NCBI RefSeq assembly: GCF_016107305.1
Contig: NZ_RCVR01000006.1
Location: forward strand, 169,193-233,192
Length of the DNA: 64,000 nt
From: Roseomonas sp. KE2513
GTDB taxonomy: Bacteria; Pseudomonadota; Alphaproteobacteria; Acetobacterales; Acetobacteraceae
Direction: 5' to 3'
Notes under the pieces: model-generated
What the model saw: only the letters and a program-made list of their open reading frames with translations
What the model was told of the DNA's origin: nothing
Databases searched by the model: none
Translations under genes and position numbers: made by a program
Shown: positions 51,824 through 60,403 of the stretch, in pieces
Layout of the letters: each line of letters opens with the position of its first letter
How positions within the stretch are numbered: the stretch's first letter is position 1

Positions 51824-53014
51824 ATGGCGCGGCGAGTGGTGAGCTACGGGACGGAGGGAACGGTGTTCGCCGGCGAGGCCGCGCGCGCCACGCCGCTGCC
51901 CGCGACGCCCGCCGTCATGGCGATGCCCGTCCTCTCGCTGGAGGGGGTGCGGCGACCCGCGCGCGGCGATGCCGCCCCTTCTTCCGCCGGAGTGGACCTG
52001 GCCTTGGCGCGGGGGGAGATCGTCACGCTGCTCGGCGCTGCCGATGCGGGAGGCGGCGCGCTGATCGAGATCGTCGCCGGCTTCGCACCCGCCGCCGGGG
52101 GGCAGGTGATGATGAAGGGGGAACCGGTCACCCGCCTTCCGCCCTGGCAGCGCGACATCGGCCTCGTCTCCTCCCAGCCGGACCTCTTCCCCGACATGAC
52201 GGTCCTCGCCAACGCCGCCTTCCCGCTGGAGGCGCGCGGCGTCGCGCGCCCGGAGCGGGAGGAGCGCGCCAGCGCCATGCTGGGCCGCTGGGACGTGCCG
52301 GCCACGCTCTTTCCCGCCCTGCCGGCCACGCTGCCGCCCGGGCGGCGGCTTCGTGTCGCCCTGGCGCGCGCCCTCGTCCATGAGCCCGCCCTTCTGCTGC
52401 TCGACGATCCGCTGAGCGCGGTGGACGGCGAGGAGCGGGCGGCGCTCGCGGCCGATCTGCTGCGGCTGCGGGACGAGCTGAGCCTGACCGTGCTGCACGC
52501 CACCGGCGACTCCGCCCTCGCCCTCTCCCTCTCGGACCGCGTGGCGGTGATGGAGGGCGGGCGCGTGCGGCAGGCGGGCACGCCGCGCGAGCTGTACGAG
52601 GCCCCCATCGACCCGGGGGTGGCCGCCCTGACCGGCCCCTGCAACCGCCTGCCCGGCCGCGTCCTCTCGCTGGAGAGCGGGGGCTGCCTCGTCCGCCTCG
52701 ACTGCGGCTTGCAAGGCGTCGGCACGCCCGTGCGCGGGGCGGCGGCCCCGGTGGCGGGTGGCCGCTGCACCCTCGTGATCCGGCCCGAGCGCGTGGCCGT
52801 GGCCCCGGTGCCGCCCGAGGAGATGGGCGGAGACGCCGTCGCCGCCCGGCTGCTGGAGACGCGCTTCGCCGGCGACCACCTCCGCCTGCGGCTGCTGATC
52901 GGGGAGGGGGGCGAGCTGGTCTGCCACCGCCCGCTCGGCCTGCCCCTGCCTGAGCCGGGCGAGGAGGCCTCCATCGCCTGGGACCTGGCGGCGGCGCGCG
53001 TCTACGCGGCCTGA
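51824..53014 (+). CDS. ABC transporter ATPase subunit with degenerate nucleotide site (PotA-like)
   Basis: The 396-residue protein has the PotA/UgpC layout: a nucleotide-binding domain (about 35-265) and a C-terminal TOBE-like domain (about 280-396). The catalytic motifs are lost. Walker A reads GAADAGGGA (71-79), so the Lys and Ser/Thr are gone. The signature reads LPPGR (170-174) instead of LSGGQ. Walker B is LLLLDDP with Asp195 in place of the catalytic Glu. The Q-loop Gln and H-loop His225 remain. The frame is intact, with no stop or frameshift. It sits ahead of a PotD-like binding protein and two permeases. It may be a non-catalytic subunit or bind without hydrolysing. Confidence 0.85.
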   Translation: MARRVVSYGTEGTVFAGEAARATPLPATPAVMAMPVLSLEGVRRPARGDAAPSSAGVDLALARGEIVTLLGAADAGGGALIEIVAGFAPAAGGQVMMKGEPVTRLPPWQRDIGLVSSQPDLFPDMTVLANAAFPLEARGVARPEREERASAMLGRWDVPATLFPALPATLPPGRRLRVALARALVHEPALLLLDDPLSAVDGEERAALAADLLRLRDELSLTVLHATGDSALALSLSDRVAVMEGGRVRQAGTPRELYEAPIDPGVAALTGPCNRLPGRVLSLESGGCLVRLDCGLQGVGTPVRGAAAPVAGGRCTLVIRPERVAVAPVPPEEMGGDAVAARLLETRFAGDHLRLRLLIGEGGELVCHRPLGLPLPEPGEEASIAWDLAAARVYAA

Positions 53015-53132
53015 GGCCAGAGCGCGGCGACACCGCGCGCCAAAACCGCGCAATGGAATCGCCAGGACGGGTGCCGCGCCCCGCGGTTAGGTTCTATGCT
53101 GCGCTGCAGATCCGATCGGGCCAAAGGACGCC

Positions 53133-54182
53133 ATGATGCGCCCCATCACGCGCAGGCTGCTCGTGTCCGCCCCTCCTCTCCTCCCGGCGATGCTCGCCGC
53201 CGGGCGCGCGCGCGCGCAGGCGCGGGACCTCACCGTCGTCTCCTGGGGCGGCGCCTACCAGGATGCGCAGCGGGAGGTGATGTTCCGCCCCTTCCAGCGC
53301 GCGACGGGCCAGCGCCTGCTCGAGGAGACCTGGGACGGTGGCATGGAGGTACTGCGCGACCGTCAGGCAACCGCGCGCTGGGACCTCGTGCAGGTGGAGG
53401 GCGACGAGCTGGAGCTCGGCTGCGAGGAGGGGCTGCTGGAGCCGATCCGCCCGGAGCAGGTGGGTGGCGCCGAGCGCTACATCCCCGGCACGCTCAGCCG
53501 CTGCGGCGTGGGTACCATCCTCTACGGCTTCGTTCTCGCCTATCGCCGCAGTGACCTCGTGCCCGAGGGCTGGGCGGATTTCTTCGACACCGGCCGCTTC
53601 CCCGGCCCTCGCGCCATGCGCCGGGGTGCGAAGACGACGCTCGAGATCGCCCTTCTCTCGGATGGCGTGGCGCCGGCGGCCGTCTACCCGGCCCTGGCCA
53701 CGGCCACGGGGGTGGACCGCGCCTTCCGCCGGCTGGGGACGATCCGCCCCGTGCTGCGCTGGTGGGACCAGGGCAGCGAGCCGCCGCGGCTGCTCGCGGC
53801 CGGGGAGGCGGCAATGGCGGTCTCCTACAACGGCCGCATCGACGTCGCGAACCGCGACGACGCGGCGGATCTCGGCACCGTCTGGGCGGGGCAGCTCATC
53901 GCGCAGGACAGCTGGGCGATCATGCGCGGCAGCCCGAACCGGGAGCGGGCGCTCGCCTTCCTCCGCTTCGTGGGCGACCCCGCGATCCAGGCCGGGCTGC
54001 CGCCACGCATCCCCTACGGCGTCACCGCCCGCGGGGCGGAGGACGGGCTGCCCGACGACGTGCTGGCCAACCTGCCCACCGCGCCCGACAATACCCGCGA
54101 CGCGCTCCGGATCGACGACGCCTTCTGGCGCCTCCACCTCGACCGGCTGGAGCGCCGCTTCCAGGCCTGGCTCGCGGCCTGA
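53133..54182 (+). CDS. PotD-like ABC substrate-binding protein
   Basis: The 349-residue exported protein has a signal peptide (LLVSAPPLLPAMLAAGRARAQA). The polyamine/iron-type binding fold opens LTVVSWGGAYQDAQREVMFRPFQRATGQRLLEETWDGG and includes YNGRIDVANRD and DSWAIMRGSPNRERALAFLRF. It resembles PotD relatives binding spermidine, putrescine or opine-like amino acids. The ligand is not predictable from sequence alone. It follows the degenerate ATPase gene by 118 bases and is 31 bases before the first permease. Confidence 0.85.
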   Translation: MMRPITRRLLVSAPPLLPAMLAAGRARAQARDLTVVSWGGAYQDAQREVMFRPFQRATGQRLLEETWDGGMEVLRDRQATARWDLVQVEGDELELGCEEGLLEPIRPEQVGGAERYIPGTLSRCGVGTILYGFVLAYRRSDLVPEGWADFFDTGRFPGPRAMRRGAKTTLEIALLSDGVAPAAVYPALATATGVDRAFRRLGTIRPVLRWWDQGSEPPRLLAAGEAAMAVSYNGRIDVANRDDAADLGTVWAGQLIAQDSWAIMRGSPNRERALAFLRFVGDPAIQAGLPPRIPYGVTARGAEDGLPDDVLANLPTAPDNTRDALRIDDAFWRLHLDRLERRFQAWLAA

Positions 54183-54213
54183 CGCGCCAACTTCCTCGGA
54201 AAGCGAGATCCCC

Positions 54214-55326
54214 TTGAAGCGTGACCCCTTCACCGCGGCCATGCTGGCCATGCCCCTCGTGCTGCTCGTCCTCCTGGGCGCGGTGGTGCCGCTCGGCGCC
54301 CTCCTGACGCAATCGGTCATCGAGACGGAGGTGAGGCCGGCCCTGCCGCGCACCGCCGCCGCGCTGCGCCACTGGGACGGCGCGGGCCTGCCCGATGACG
54401 GGGCCTTCGAGGCCCTTGCCGTCGATCTCGCCGCGCTCCGCGCCGCCGGCGCGCCGGGCGCTGCCCTGATGGCCCGTGCCACCGCCCGCCTCTCGGCCGA
54501 CCTGCCGGGGATGAACGAGGTCCTCTCCAGCACCGCCACCCGAACTGCGGAGACGCGCGCCGTCCGCGCCGTCTCGGTCCTCGTCGCCGATCCCGCCTGG
54601 AGCGAGCCGGAGAGCTGGGCCGTGCTGCGGCAGGCGGGAGGCGACGCCTCGGGCTTCTACCTCCTCGCCGCCCTCGGCCTGCGCCGCACGGCATCGGGCG
54701 GTTTCGAGGGCAGCCCCCACAGCCCCGAGGCCCGCGCGGCGCTTGCCGGCGGCATCGGCGCGGCGGCGCTGGCGACGATCGGCTGCCTCGTCCTCGCCTG
54801 GCCGCTCGCGCGCTGGATCGCCGAGGCGCCGCCCGCCCGGGCCGCGCTGCTCGCCGCCGCCACGGCCCTCCCCTTTCTGGCCGGGGAGGGAGCGCGGGCT
54901 ATGGGCTGGTCCAGCATCGCCGCGGGGCCGCTCGCCTTCCTCGTCGCCCTCGTGCTTGGGCTGCTGCCGCTGATGGCGCTGCCGATCGCGATCTCCCTTC
55001 GCCACGCGGGAACGCGGCTGCCGCGCGCTGCGGCGGCGCTCGGGGCGCGGCCCTGGCTGGTGTTCCGCCGCGTTCACCTGCCGCTTGCCCGGCGCGGGGT
55101 GGTGGCGGGCTGCGCCCTTGTCTTCACTCAGGCGCTCGGCGTGCTGGCCCTGCCGTCCGCCCTGCTGGGGAAGGGCGGGCTCGCCGCCACCAACCTCGCC
55201 GCCGCCGCGCGGGCGGGGCACTGGGCGGAGGCCGGGGCGCTGGCCACTTGGCTCCTCCTCCCGGCGCTCCTGGCGGCGATGCTGACGGCCGCGCTCCTCC
55301 GCCCGCGCCGGGGAGCACCGGCATGA
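54214..55326 (+). CDS. PotB-like ABC permease
   Basis: The 370-residue membrane protein has an N-terminal helix and then a periplasmic segment of about 125 residues with high Ala/Arg content. Five or more C-terminal helices follow with the coupling EAA-like loop RAAAALGARPWLVFRRVHLPLARRG. The periplasmic loop is typical of PotB-like subunits. The TTG start (LKRDPF) gives the normal basic N-terminus; an ATG at 54241 is the alternative. Its stop overlaps the next permease gene. Confidence 0.82.
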   Translation: MKRDPFTAAMLAMPLVLLVLLGAVVPLGALLTQSVIETEVRPALPRTAAALRHWDGAGLPDDGAFEALAVDLAALRAAGAPGAALMARATARLSADLPGMNEVLSSTATRTAETRAVRAVSVLVADPAWSEPESWAVLRQAGGDASGFYLLAALGLRRTASGGFEGSPHSPEARAALAGGIGAAALATIGCLVLAWPLARWIAEAPPARAALLAAATALPFLAGEGARAMGWSSIAAGPLAFLVALVLGLLPLMALPIAISLRHAGTRLPRAAAALGARPWLVFRRVHLPLARRGVVAGCALVFTQALGVLALPSALLGKGGLAATNLAAAARAGHWAEAGALATWLLLPALLAAMLTAALLRPRRGAPA

Positions 55327-56012
55327 GCCGGGTCTTCGGCGCGGCAGTGCTGGCGGCGGCGCTCGCCCCGCTCCTTCTCCTGCTCCTCGTCGGCGAGGCC
55401 TGGGGCGGGCCGGCTTCTCCCCTGGGCGCGTTGCTGGTCGGCATCGCCGCCTCGCTGGCCGCCACGGCCCTGGGCGGCGCCGCCGGCCTCGGCCTGCGCT
55501 CGCGCTTCTCCGGCCGGGGCGCGGCCCTGGCGCTGATCGCCCTGCCGCCGCTCCTCCCGCCCGTGCTGGCCGGGGCGGCGCTGCGGCTTGTGGCGGGGGA
55601 GACGGGGCTCGCGCTTCCGGCCGCCGCGCTCTGGCACGCGCTGATCGCGGCGCCCCTCGTTGCCGCCGTCGTCATCGGCACGCTGGACCGGATCGACCCT
55701 GCGCTGCTTCGTGCCGCCTGGGCCTGCGGCGCGCCGCCGGACCTCGTTGTCCGGACGGTCGAGCGGCCCCGCTTCCGCGCCGCCCTCGCCACGGGCGCCG
55801 CGCTGTCCTTCGCCCTCTCGCTCGGCGAGAGCACGGTCGCCGCCCTGCTCGACACCGGCGCGCCCGCCGTTGCGGCGCCGGCGCTCGCGCTGCTGCCGGT
55901 CGTCGCGCTGCTGGGCGTTGCCCTCCTTTCGCGTCCGCGGAGTGGAACGGAAGGGGATGAGGGCTCGGGCACGCTTGGCAACCGCGCGGATGACGGCGGC
56001 TTAATCGCGTAG
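55323..56012 (+). CDS. PotC-like ABC permease, divergent
   Basis: The 229-residue membrane protein has five or six helices and the late permease motif AALSFALSLGESTVAALLDTGAPAV. The expected coupling loop is poorly kept (RAAWACGAPPDLVVRTVERPRFRAAL, where LGAxxxxxFxxVxLP is normal). It is shorter than usual PotC proteins (about 260). It overlaps the upstream permease by four bases. Together with the degenerate ATPase this suggests the whole cassette has drifted from a standard importer. Confidence 0.78.
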   Translation: MSRVFGAAVLAAALAPLLLLLLVGEAWGGPASPLGALLVGIAASLAATALGGAAGLGLRSRFSGRGAALALIALPPLLPPVLAGAALRLVAGETGLALPAAALWHALIAAPLVAAVVIGTLDRIDPALLRAAWACGAPPDLVVRTVERPRFRAALATGAALSFALSLGESTVAALLDTGAPAVAAPALALLPVVALLGVALLSRPRSGTEGDEGSGTLGNRADDGGLIA

Positions 56013-56047
56013 GCGCGACGCCGCGCCTCCATCAGGGAACCCGCGCC

Positions 56048-56773
56048 GTGATCTCGACCCCTCGCCGTGCCGTCCTGGCCGCGCTGCCCTTCCTCGCCGC
56101 CTCCGCGATGACGCGGGGTGTGCGCGCCCAGGCCCCGGCAGCCTCCGGCCCCTTCAGCCTGCCGCCGCTGCCCTACGCGGCCTCGGCGAACGAGCCCTCC
56201 ATCGACGCGCAGACGATGCAGATCCACCACGACCTGCATCACCGGGCCTATGTCACCAATCTCAACAACGCGCTGAAGGACCACGGCCAGCTTGCCGCCA
56301 TGCCGCTGGAGGTGCTGCTCTCGAAGCTGAATGAGGTGCCGGAAGGCATCCGCACCGCCGTGCGCAACAACGGCGGTGGCCACGCGAACCACAGCATGTT
56401 CTGGCCGATCATGGGCGGGAAGGGCGGCAGCCCGGGCGGCGAACTGGGCGAGGCCGTGACCCGCGACCTCGGCGGTTTCGACAAGATGAAGGCTGACTTC
56501 AACGCGGCCGGTGCCTCGCGCTTTGGCAGCGGCTGGGTCTTCGTGACCGTCGCCCGCGACGGCAAGCTTGCGATCACCACTCGTCCGAACCAGGACACGC
56601 CTCTCTTTGAGGGCGAGCGCGTGCTGTTCGGCAACGACGTGTGGGAACACGCCTACTACCTGAAATACCAGAACCGCCGGCCGGAATACCTGGCCAACTG
56701 GTGGAATGTGGTGGACTGGAACAAGGTCTCCGAACGCTATGCGGCGGCGAAGGCGGGGACTCTGACGATCTGA
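56048..56773 (+). CDS. sodA: Exported manganese/iron superoxide dismutase
   Basis: The 241-residue enzyme has a signal peptide (RRAVLAALPFLAASAMTRGVRAQ) ahead of a complete Fe/Mn SOD domain. The four metal ligands are His60 (QIHHDLHH), His115 (GHANHSMFW), Asp197 and His201 (NDVWEHAYY). The GGGHANHS and NQDTPL motifs are of the manganese type. An exported, metal-type SOD is less common than a cytoplasmic one; periplasmic SODs are usually Cu/Zn. The start is GTG. Its stop faces hairpin 4 of repeat copy D. Confidence 0.9.
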   Translation: MISTPRRAVLAALPFLAASAMTRGVRAQAPAASGPFSLPPLPYAASANEPSIDAQTMQIHHDLHHRAYVTNLNNALKDHGQLAAMPLEVLLSKLNEVPEGIRTAVRNNGGGHANHSMFWPIMGGKGGSPGGELGEAVTRDLGGFDKMKADFNAAGASRFGSGWVFVTVARDGKLAITTRPNQDTPLFEGERVLFGNDVWEHAYYLKYQNRRPEYLANWWNVVDWNKVSERYAAAKAGTLTI

Positions 56774-56792
56774 GCGGGTGGTGCTGGTGACT

Positions 56793-57013
56793 CTGGGGGA
56801 GAGAACGAATTCTCTCCCCCAGGCCCCCTCTCATCTTTTTCTATCTGTTTGAAATTTTTTTCAGCCGGTGCGCCTCGGGTCGTGGACCCGAGGCAACTGC
56901 ACCGTCAGGAAGGTCCCGCGCAGCCAGATGGGGGTCCAGGGGCCTCAGGCCCTTGGCGGGTGAGGTCCGGAGCGGGACGAACGCTGCGCGTTCGCCCGGA
57001 GGGCGGAGCCCTC
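56793..57013 (-). repeat. Multi-hairpin intergenic repeat, copy D (inverted)
   Basis: The element is on the minus strand relative to copies A-C. In window order: hairpin 4 is 56793-56822 (13-bp stem CTGGGGGAGAGAA, loop CGAA), followed by TCATCTTTTTCTATC. Hairpin 3 is 56872-56894 (GCCTCGGGTC, loop GTG). Hairpin 2 is 56936-56956 (CCAGGGGCC / GGCCCTTGG). An extra hairpin is 56979-56993 (GAACGC-TGC-GCGTTC), and hairpin 1 is 56999-57013 (GAGGGC-GGA-GCCCTC). The gap 56774-57032 has no gene and lies between convergent stops. Confidence 0.9.
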
Positions 57014-57032
57014 TTTGGGGCGCCGGGCCCGC

Positions 57033-58295
57033 CTAAAGCCCGACCGGCCGCCCCGCCACCGTCACGGCCAGATCATCCGGCCGCAGCACGCGCGCCGCCA
57101 CCTCTGCAAGCCGGTCCCGGGAGAGGGCCGCGAGGCGGGCCGGGCGGTTGGCCAGCCAGTCCAGCGGGCGATTGTTCCGCTGCAGGGCGAGGAGGATGCC
57201 GGCCACCTGCCGGGTGGAGGTGAAGGAGAGGGGCTGGCTGCCGGTGAGATAGGCGATCGCCTCCTCGCGCTCCGCCTCGGTGGGGCCGGAGGCGGCCATG
57301 CGGGCCCATTCGCCGCGCAGCACCGAGATGGTCTCGGCCATGCGCGCGTTCTCGGTGGCCACCGAGCCGACGATGAGGCTGCGGCCCGCCACGGGTTCCG
57401 GGCCCGCGCCGATGCCGTAGGCAAGGCCGCGCTCCACCCGCACCGCCTTCATTAGCCGGGAGGAGAAGCCGCCGCCGCCGAGCACGCGCATGACCACGCC
57501 GGCCGCCTCCCAGTCGGGGTCGTCAACGGCGAGACCGGGCTGGCCGAAGACCGCGCTGGACTGCGGGCTGTCCATGCCCACCACCTGCACGCCGCGGGCG
57601 GAGAAGGGGGGCAGGGCAGGCAGGGCCGCCGGCGCCTCGGCCGGCCAGTCGCCGAAGAGGGTTTCCATCAGATCCCGCAGGTTCGACGCGGTGATGGCGC
57701 CGGAAGCGGCGATGAGAAGGCCGCCGCGGCGGAACTGGCGGGCGGGCACGCCGCGCAGCACCTCGGCGGGCAGGGCGGCGATGGTCTCCGCGGTGCCGCC
57801 CGGCGGATGGCCGAAGGGACCGGGCAGGGCCGTGGACCAGAAGGCGCGCCCGGCTTGGCCGCGGGGGCTTTCCAACGCCTGCCGCGCGCCGGCGATCGCG
57901 CGGGCGCGCAACCGCTCGACATCCGGCCCCTCCATGCGCGGGGCGGAAAGAGCGAGGCGGGCAAGGCGGGCGGCCTCAGGCAGCGCATCGGTCAGGCAGC
58001 GGAAATTGCCCGAGAACTCGTCGCGGTCGGCCGAGAAGGAGATCGAGATGGCGGCGTCGCGCAGCGCGTCCTGGAAGGCGGGCGCGGTGAGGTCGCCGGC
58101 ACCCTCAGTCAGCAGGGCGGCGGCGAGGGCGGCCGCGCCCTCCCGGCCCTCCGGATCCAGGGAGGCGCCGCCGGGGACAGAGAAGGAGAGTGAGATGACG
58201 GGGACCGCGTGGTCCTCGGCCAGCCAGGCGGTCACGCCGGCCGCCTCCACCACCTGCACGGGGAGGGTGAAGCCGCTGGGAATGGTGCCGCTCAT
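57033..58295 (-). CDS. M16 peptidase family protein, non-catalytic partner
   Basis: The 420-residue protein has the two-lobed M16 fold. It lacks the HxxEH zinc motif but keeps the C-terminal R/Y substrate-binding region (GGGGFSSRLMKAVRVERGLAYGIGAG). Such subunits pair with an active M16 protein, as in mitochondrial processing peptidase and bacterial two-subunit relatives. The active partner is the upstream gene, with a four-base overlap. A signal peptide is not obvious, unlike in the partner, which is a mismatch worth noting. Confidence 0.85.
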   Translation of the reverse strand: MSGTIPSGFTLPVQVVEAAGVTAWLAEDHAVPVISLSFSVPGGASLDPEGREGAAALAAALLTEGAGDLTAPAFQDALRDAAISISFSADRDEFSGNFRCLTDALPEAARLARLALSAPRMEGPDVERLRARAIAGARQALESPRGQAGRAFWSTALPGPFGHPPGGTAETIAALPAEVLRGVPARQFRRGGLLIAASGAITASNLRDLMETLFGDWPAEAPAALPALPPFSARGVQVVGMDSPQSSAVFGQPGLAVDDPDWEAAGVVMRVLGGGGFSSRLMKAVRVERGLAYGIGAGPEPVAGRSLIVGSVATENARMAETISVLRGEWARMAASGPTEAEREEAIAYLTGSQPLSFTSTRQVAGILLALQRNNRPLDWLANRPARLAALSRDRLAEVAARVLRPDDLAVTVAGRPVGL

Positions 58296-59716
58296 GGTGC
58301 GCGGGTGCCCTCGGGCAGCAGCCAGCCAGTCATTGAGGGATGGGTGAAGACGGCGCGGGCCGCGGCCATCACCGCCTCGGGCGTCACGGCGCGGATCTGG
58401 GCGGGCCAGTGCTCCACGGCATCGGCGGGCAGGCCGATAGCCAACGCGCTGCCCAGCAGGCGCGGCGCGGCGCCAAGGCCATCGAGCGAGAGGAAGGCGC
58501 CAGCGGTGAGCTGGCGCTGGCTGCGCGCCACCTCCTCCGCCGTCACGCCAGCATCGAGCAGGCGGGCGATCTCGTCCTCCACCGCGGCCTCCACCTTGGC
58601 GGGCGTGGTATCGCCGCGCGGCGTCGCGAAGATGCCGAAGGAGGAGGCACCCAGCTCGTCGCTGTCGTAGCCGGCGCCGGCGCCGACCGCGAGACCACCC
58701 TCCACCAGGGCGCGGTGCAGGCGCGAGCCCGGGCCGCCGCCCAGCAGGTGCGCCAGGACCTCCAGCGGCAGGCCGTGCGCCTTGTCCGCCTCGTCCCGGC
58801 CCCAAGTTTGGGTGGGGGCGATCCAGGCGCGGAGCATCTGCGCCTCCCGCACGCCGGGGTCGTTGCGCACCAGCCGGCCCTCCAACGGGGCGGGCGGCGG
58901 CTCGGCGCGGCGGCGGGGCGTGGCGGGCGCGCCTTCGGCGCCCGCGTACTCGCTCTCCACCACGCGGCGCAGCGCCTCCTCGTCCACGGCGCCGGCGACC
59001 ACCAGCACGGCGTTCGCGGGCGTGTACCAGCGGCGGTGGAATTCGAGCATGTCGTCGCGGGTGAGGGCGCGGATCTCCTCTTCCCAACCGATGATCGGTC
59101 GGCCACGCCAATGCTGGCGGCCCCACATGGCGGCGTCGAAGGCCTCGCGGAACCGGGCGCGGGGGGAGCTGTCGGTGCGCTGGCGCCGCTCCTCCAGCAC
59201 CACCGCGCGCTCGGGCTCCACCGTCGCCTCGGGGTAGAGGGGGGCGCGCAGGCGGTCGGCCTCCATGGAGGCGACGAGGGCGAGGCGCGTGGCCTCCACC
59301 GTCTGGTGATAGGCCGTCACGTCGCGCGAGGTGAAGGCGTTGTCCTGCCCGCCCTCCCGCGCGACGCGGCGGGAGAACTCGCCGTCCGCCACATGCGCGC
59401 TGCCCTTGAACATCATGTGCTCGAGGAAATGGGCCAGGCCGGACTTGCCCGCGGGGTCATCCCCCGCGCCGACGCCGTAGAAGAGGTAGTGCGCGACCAC
59501 CGGCGCCCCGCGGGTGCGGACATGCGCAACGCGCAGCCCGTTCGGGAGCGTCCAGAGACGGGCACCGAAGAGCGGGCGGTCGGCGGGAATGGGGGCCGGG
59601 GCGGGCAGGGCCGCCGCGGCAGGGGTCTGGGCCGGGGCGCGGGTGGCCAAGGCGGCCTGCGCAGCGGCTGCGGTGGCCAGCGCAGCGCGACGGGTCAGGG
59701 GAGGCATTCCTGGCAT
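58292..59716 (-). CDS. M16 zinc metallopeptidase, catalytic subunit
   Basis: The 474-residue protein has a Tat/Sec-like signal (LTRRAALATAAAAQAALATRAPAQ) and the M16 catalytic core HFLEH in GLAHFLEHMMFKG. The downstream zinc-ligand glutamate lies in ERAVVLEERRQR. The C-lobe has HLLGGGPGSRLHRALVEGGLAVGAGAG. It should work in the periplasm with the second M16 protein, degrading or processing peptides. Two in-frame ATGs three codons apart allow a start at 59716 or 59707. Confidence 0.88.
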   Translation of the reverse strand: MPGMPPLTRRAALATAAAAQAALATRAPAQTPAAAALPAPAPIPADRPLFGARLWTLPNGLRVAHVRTRGAPVVAHYLFYGVGAGDDPAGKSGLAHFLEHMMFKGSAHVADGEFSRRVAREGGQDNAFTSRDVTAYHQTVEATRLALVASMEADRLRAPLYPEATVEPERAVVLEERRQRTDSSPRARFREAFDAAMWGRQHWRGRPIIGWEEEIRALTRDDMLEFHRRWYTPANAVLVVAGAVDEEALRRVVESEYAGAEGAPATPRRRAEPPPAPLEGRLVRNDPGVREAQMLRAWIAPTQTWGRDEADKAHGLPLEVLAHLLGGGPGSRLHRALVEGGLAVGAGAGYDSDELGASSFGIFATPRGDTTPAKVEAAVEDEIARLLDAGVTAEEVARSQRQLTAGAFLSLDGLGAAPRLLGSALAIGLPADAVEHWPAQIRAVTPEAVMAAARAVFTHPSMTGWLLPEGTRAP

Positions 59717-59780
59717 GTGGGGGTTGGCGGCGCTGGCGGGAGTGGCCGGGGCGCGTGAAAAACGGCCCCGGCCGCCCGCA

Positions 59781-60341
59781 TCAGAGCAGCCCGTCCAGGA
59801 TGCCGCGCTGGCGGCGCTGGATGATCGGCGTGTCGCCCTCTTCCGGGGAGCGGCCGAGGGCCGAGTTCTCCCGCAGGCGCTGCGCCTCCTTCTGGGGGTC
59901 GAGGACGGTGCCGGGCCGCGGCGCGTCCTGCCAGAACATGAGGCGCTCCACCACGTTCTGCTGCGGGCGGTCGAGCCGGAGGCTCTCCTCGTCCACTTGG
60001 CGGCGTATGTTGTTGCCCGCCTGGTTGCCGGCGGCGCGGGAGGCCTGGGCGACCAGCGCGGCTTCCGCGCCGGAGGGGCGGTCCTGGCGGCCGCCGCCGG
60101 TGATGGTGGCGGGGGCGAGCGTCGTCTCGCCGCGCTCCCTCGCCGACATTTCCTGCGGGCGCTGGGCGCCGGGGCGCGGAGGCGGCAGGTCGCCGATGCT
60201 CGGCGGGATGGAGAGGGGCGCGCGGGTGATGACCTGGAACTCGTCCGGGGCGTCGCGCGTGAGGCCGAGCGTGCGGGCCGTGTCGCCGCCACAGGCGGCC
60301 AGCAGCAGCAGCGGGGCCAGGAGGAGGGGTCTGGGGTTCAT
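59781..60341 (-). CDS. DUF3035-type lipoprotein
   Basis: The 186-residue lipoprotein (lipobox LLAAC, Cys17) has the DUF3035 pattern: LGLTRDAPDEFQVITRAPLSIPPS near the mature start, a Gln/Arg-rich middle and a C-terminal ENVVERL-like NVVERLMFWQ followed by a Pro/Arg-rich end. DUF3035 proteins in alphaproteobacteria have been proposed as outer-membrane assembly (BamF-like) lipoproteins; that role is not shown here. It lies between lspA and the M16 genes on the same strand. Confidence 0.75.
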   Translation of the reverse strand: MNPRPLLLAPLLLLAACGGDTARTLGLTRDAPDEFQVITRAPLSIPPSIGDLPPPRPGAQRPQEMSARERGETTLAPATITGGGRQDRPSGAEAALVAQASRAAGNQAGNNIRRQVDEESLRLDRPQQNVVERLMFWQDAPRPGTVLDPQKEAQRLRENSALGRSPEEGDTPIIQRRQRGILDGLL

Positions 60342-60403
60342 GGCATCCGCCTTCTAGCAGGGGAGGGAGGGGCGCGGGAACAGGGAGCCCGAACCCCGTT
60401 CCG

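Noticed and set aside
51824..53014. ATPase as a frameshifted pseudogene
   Set aside because: The frame is continuous, the Q-loop, D-loop and C-terminal domain align, and the changed motifs are each substituted in place, so no frameshift is needed to explain them.
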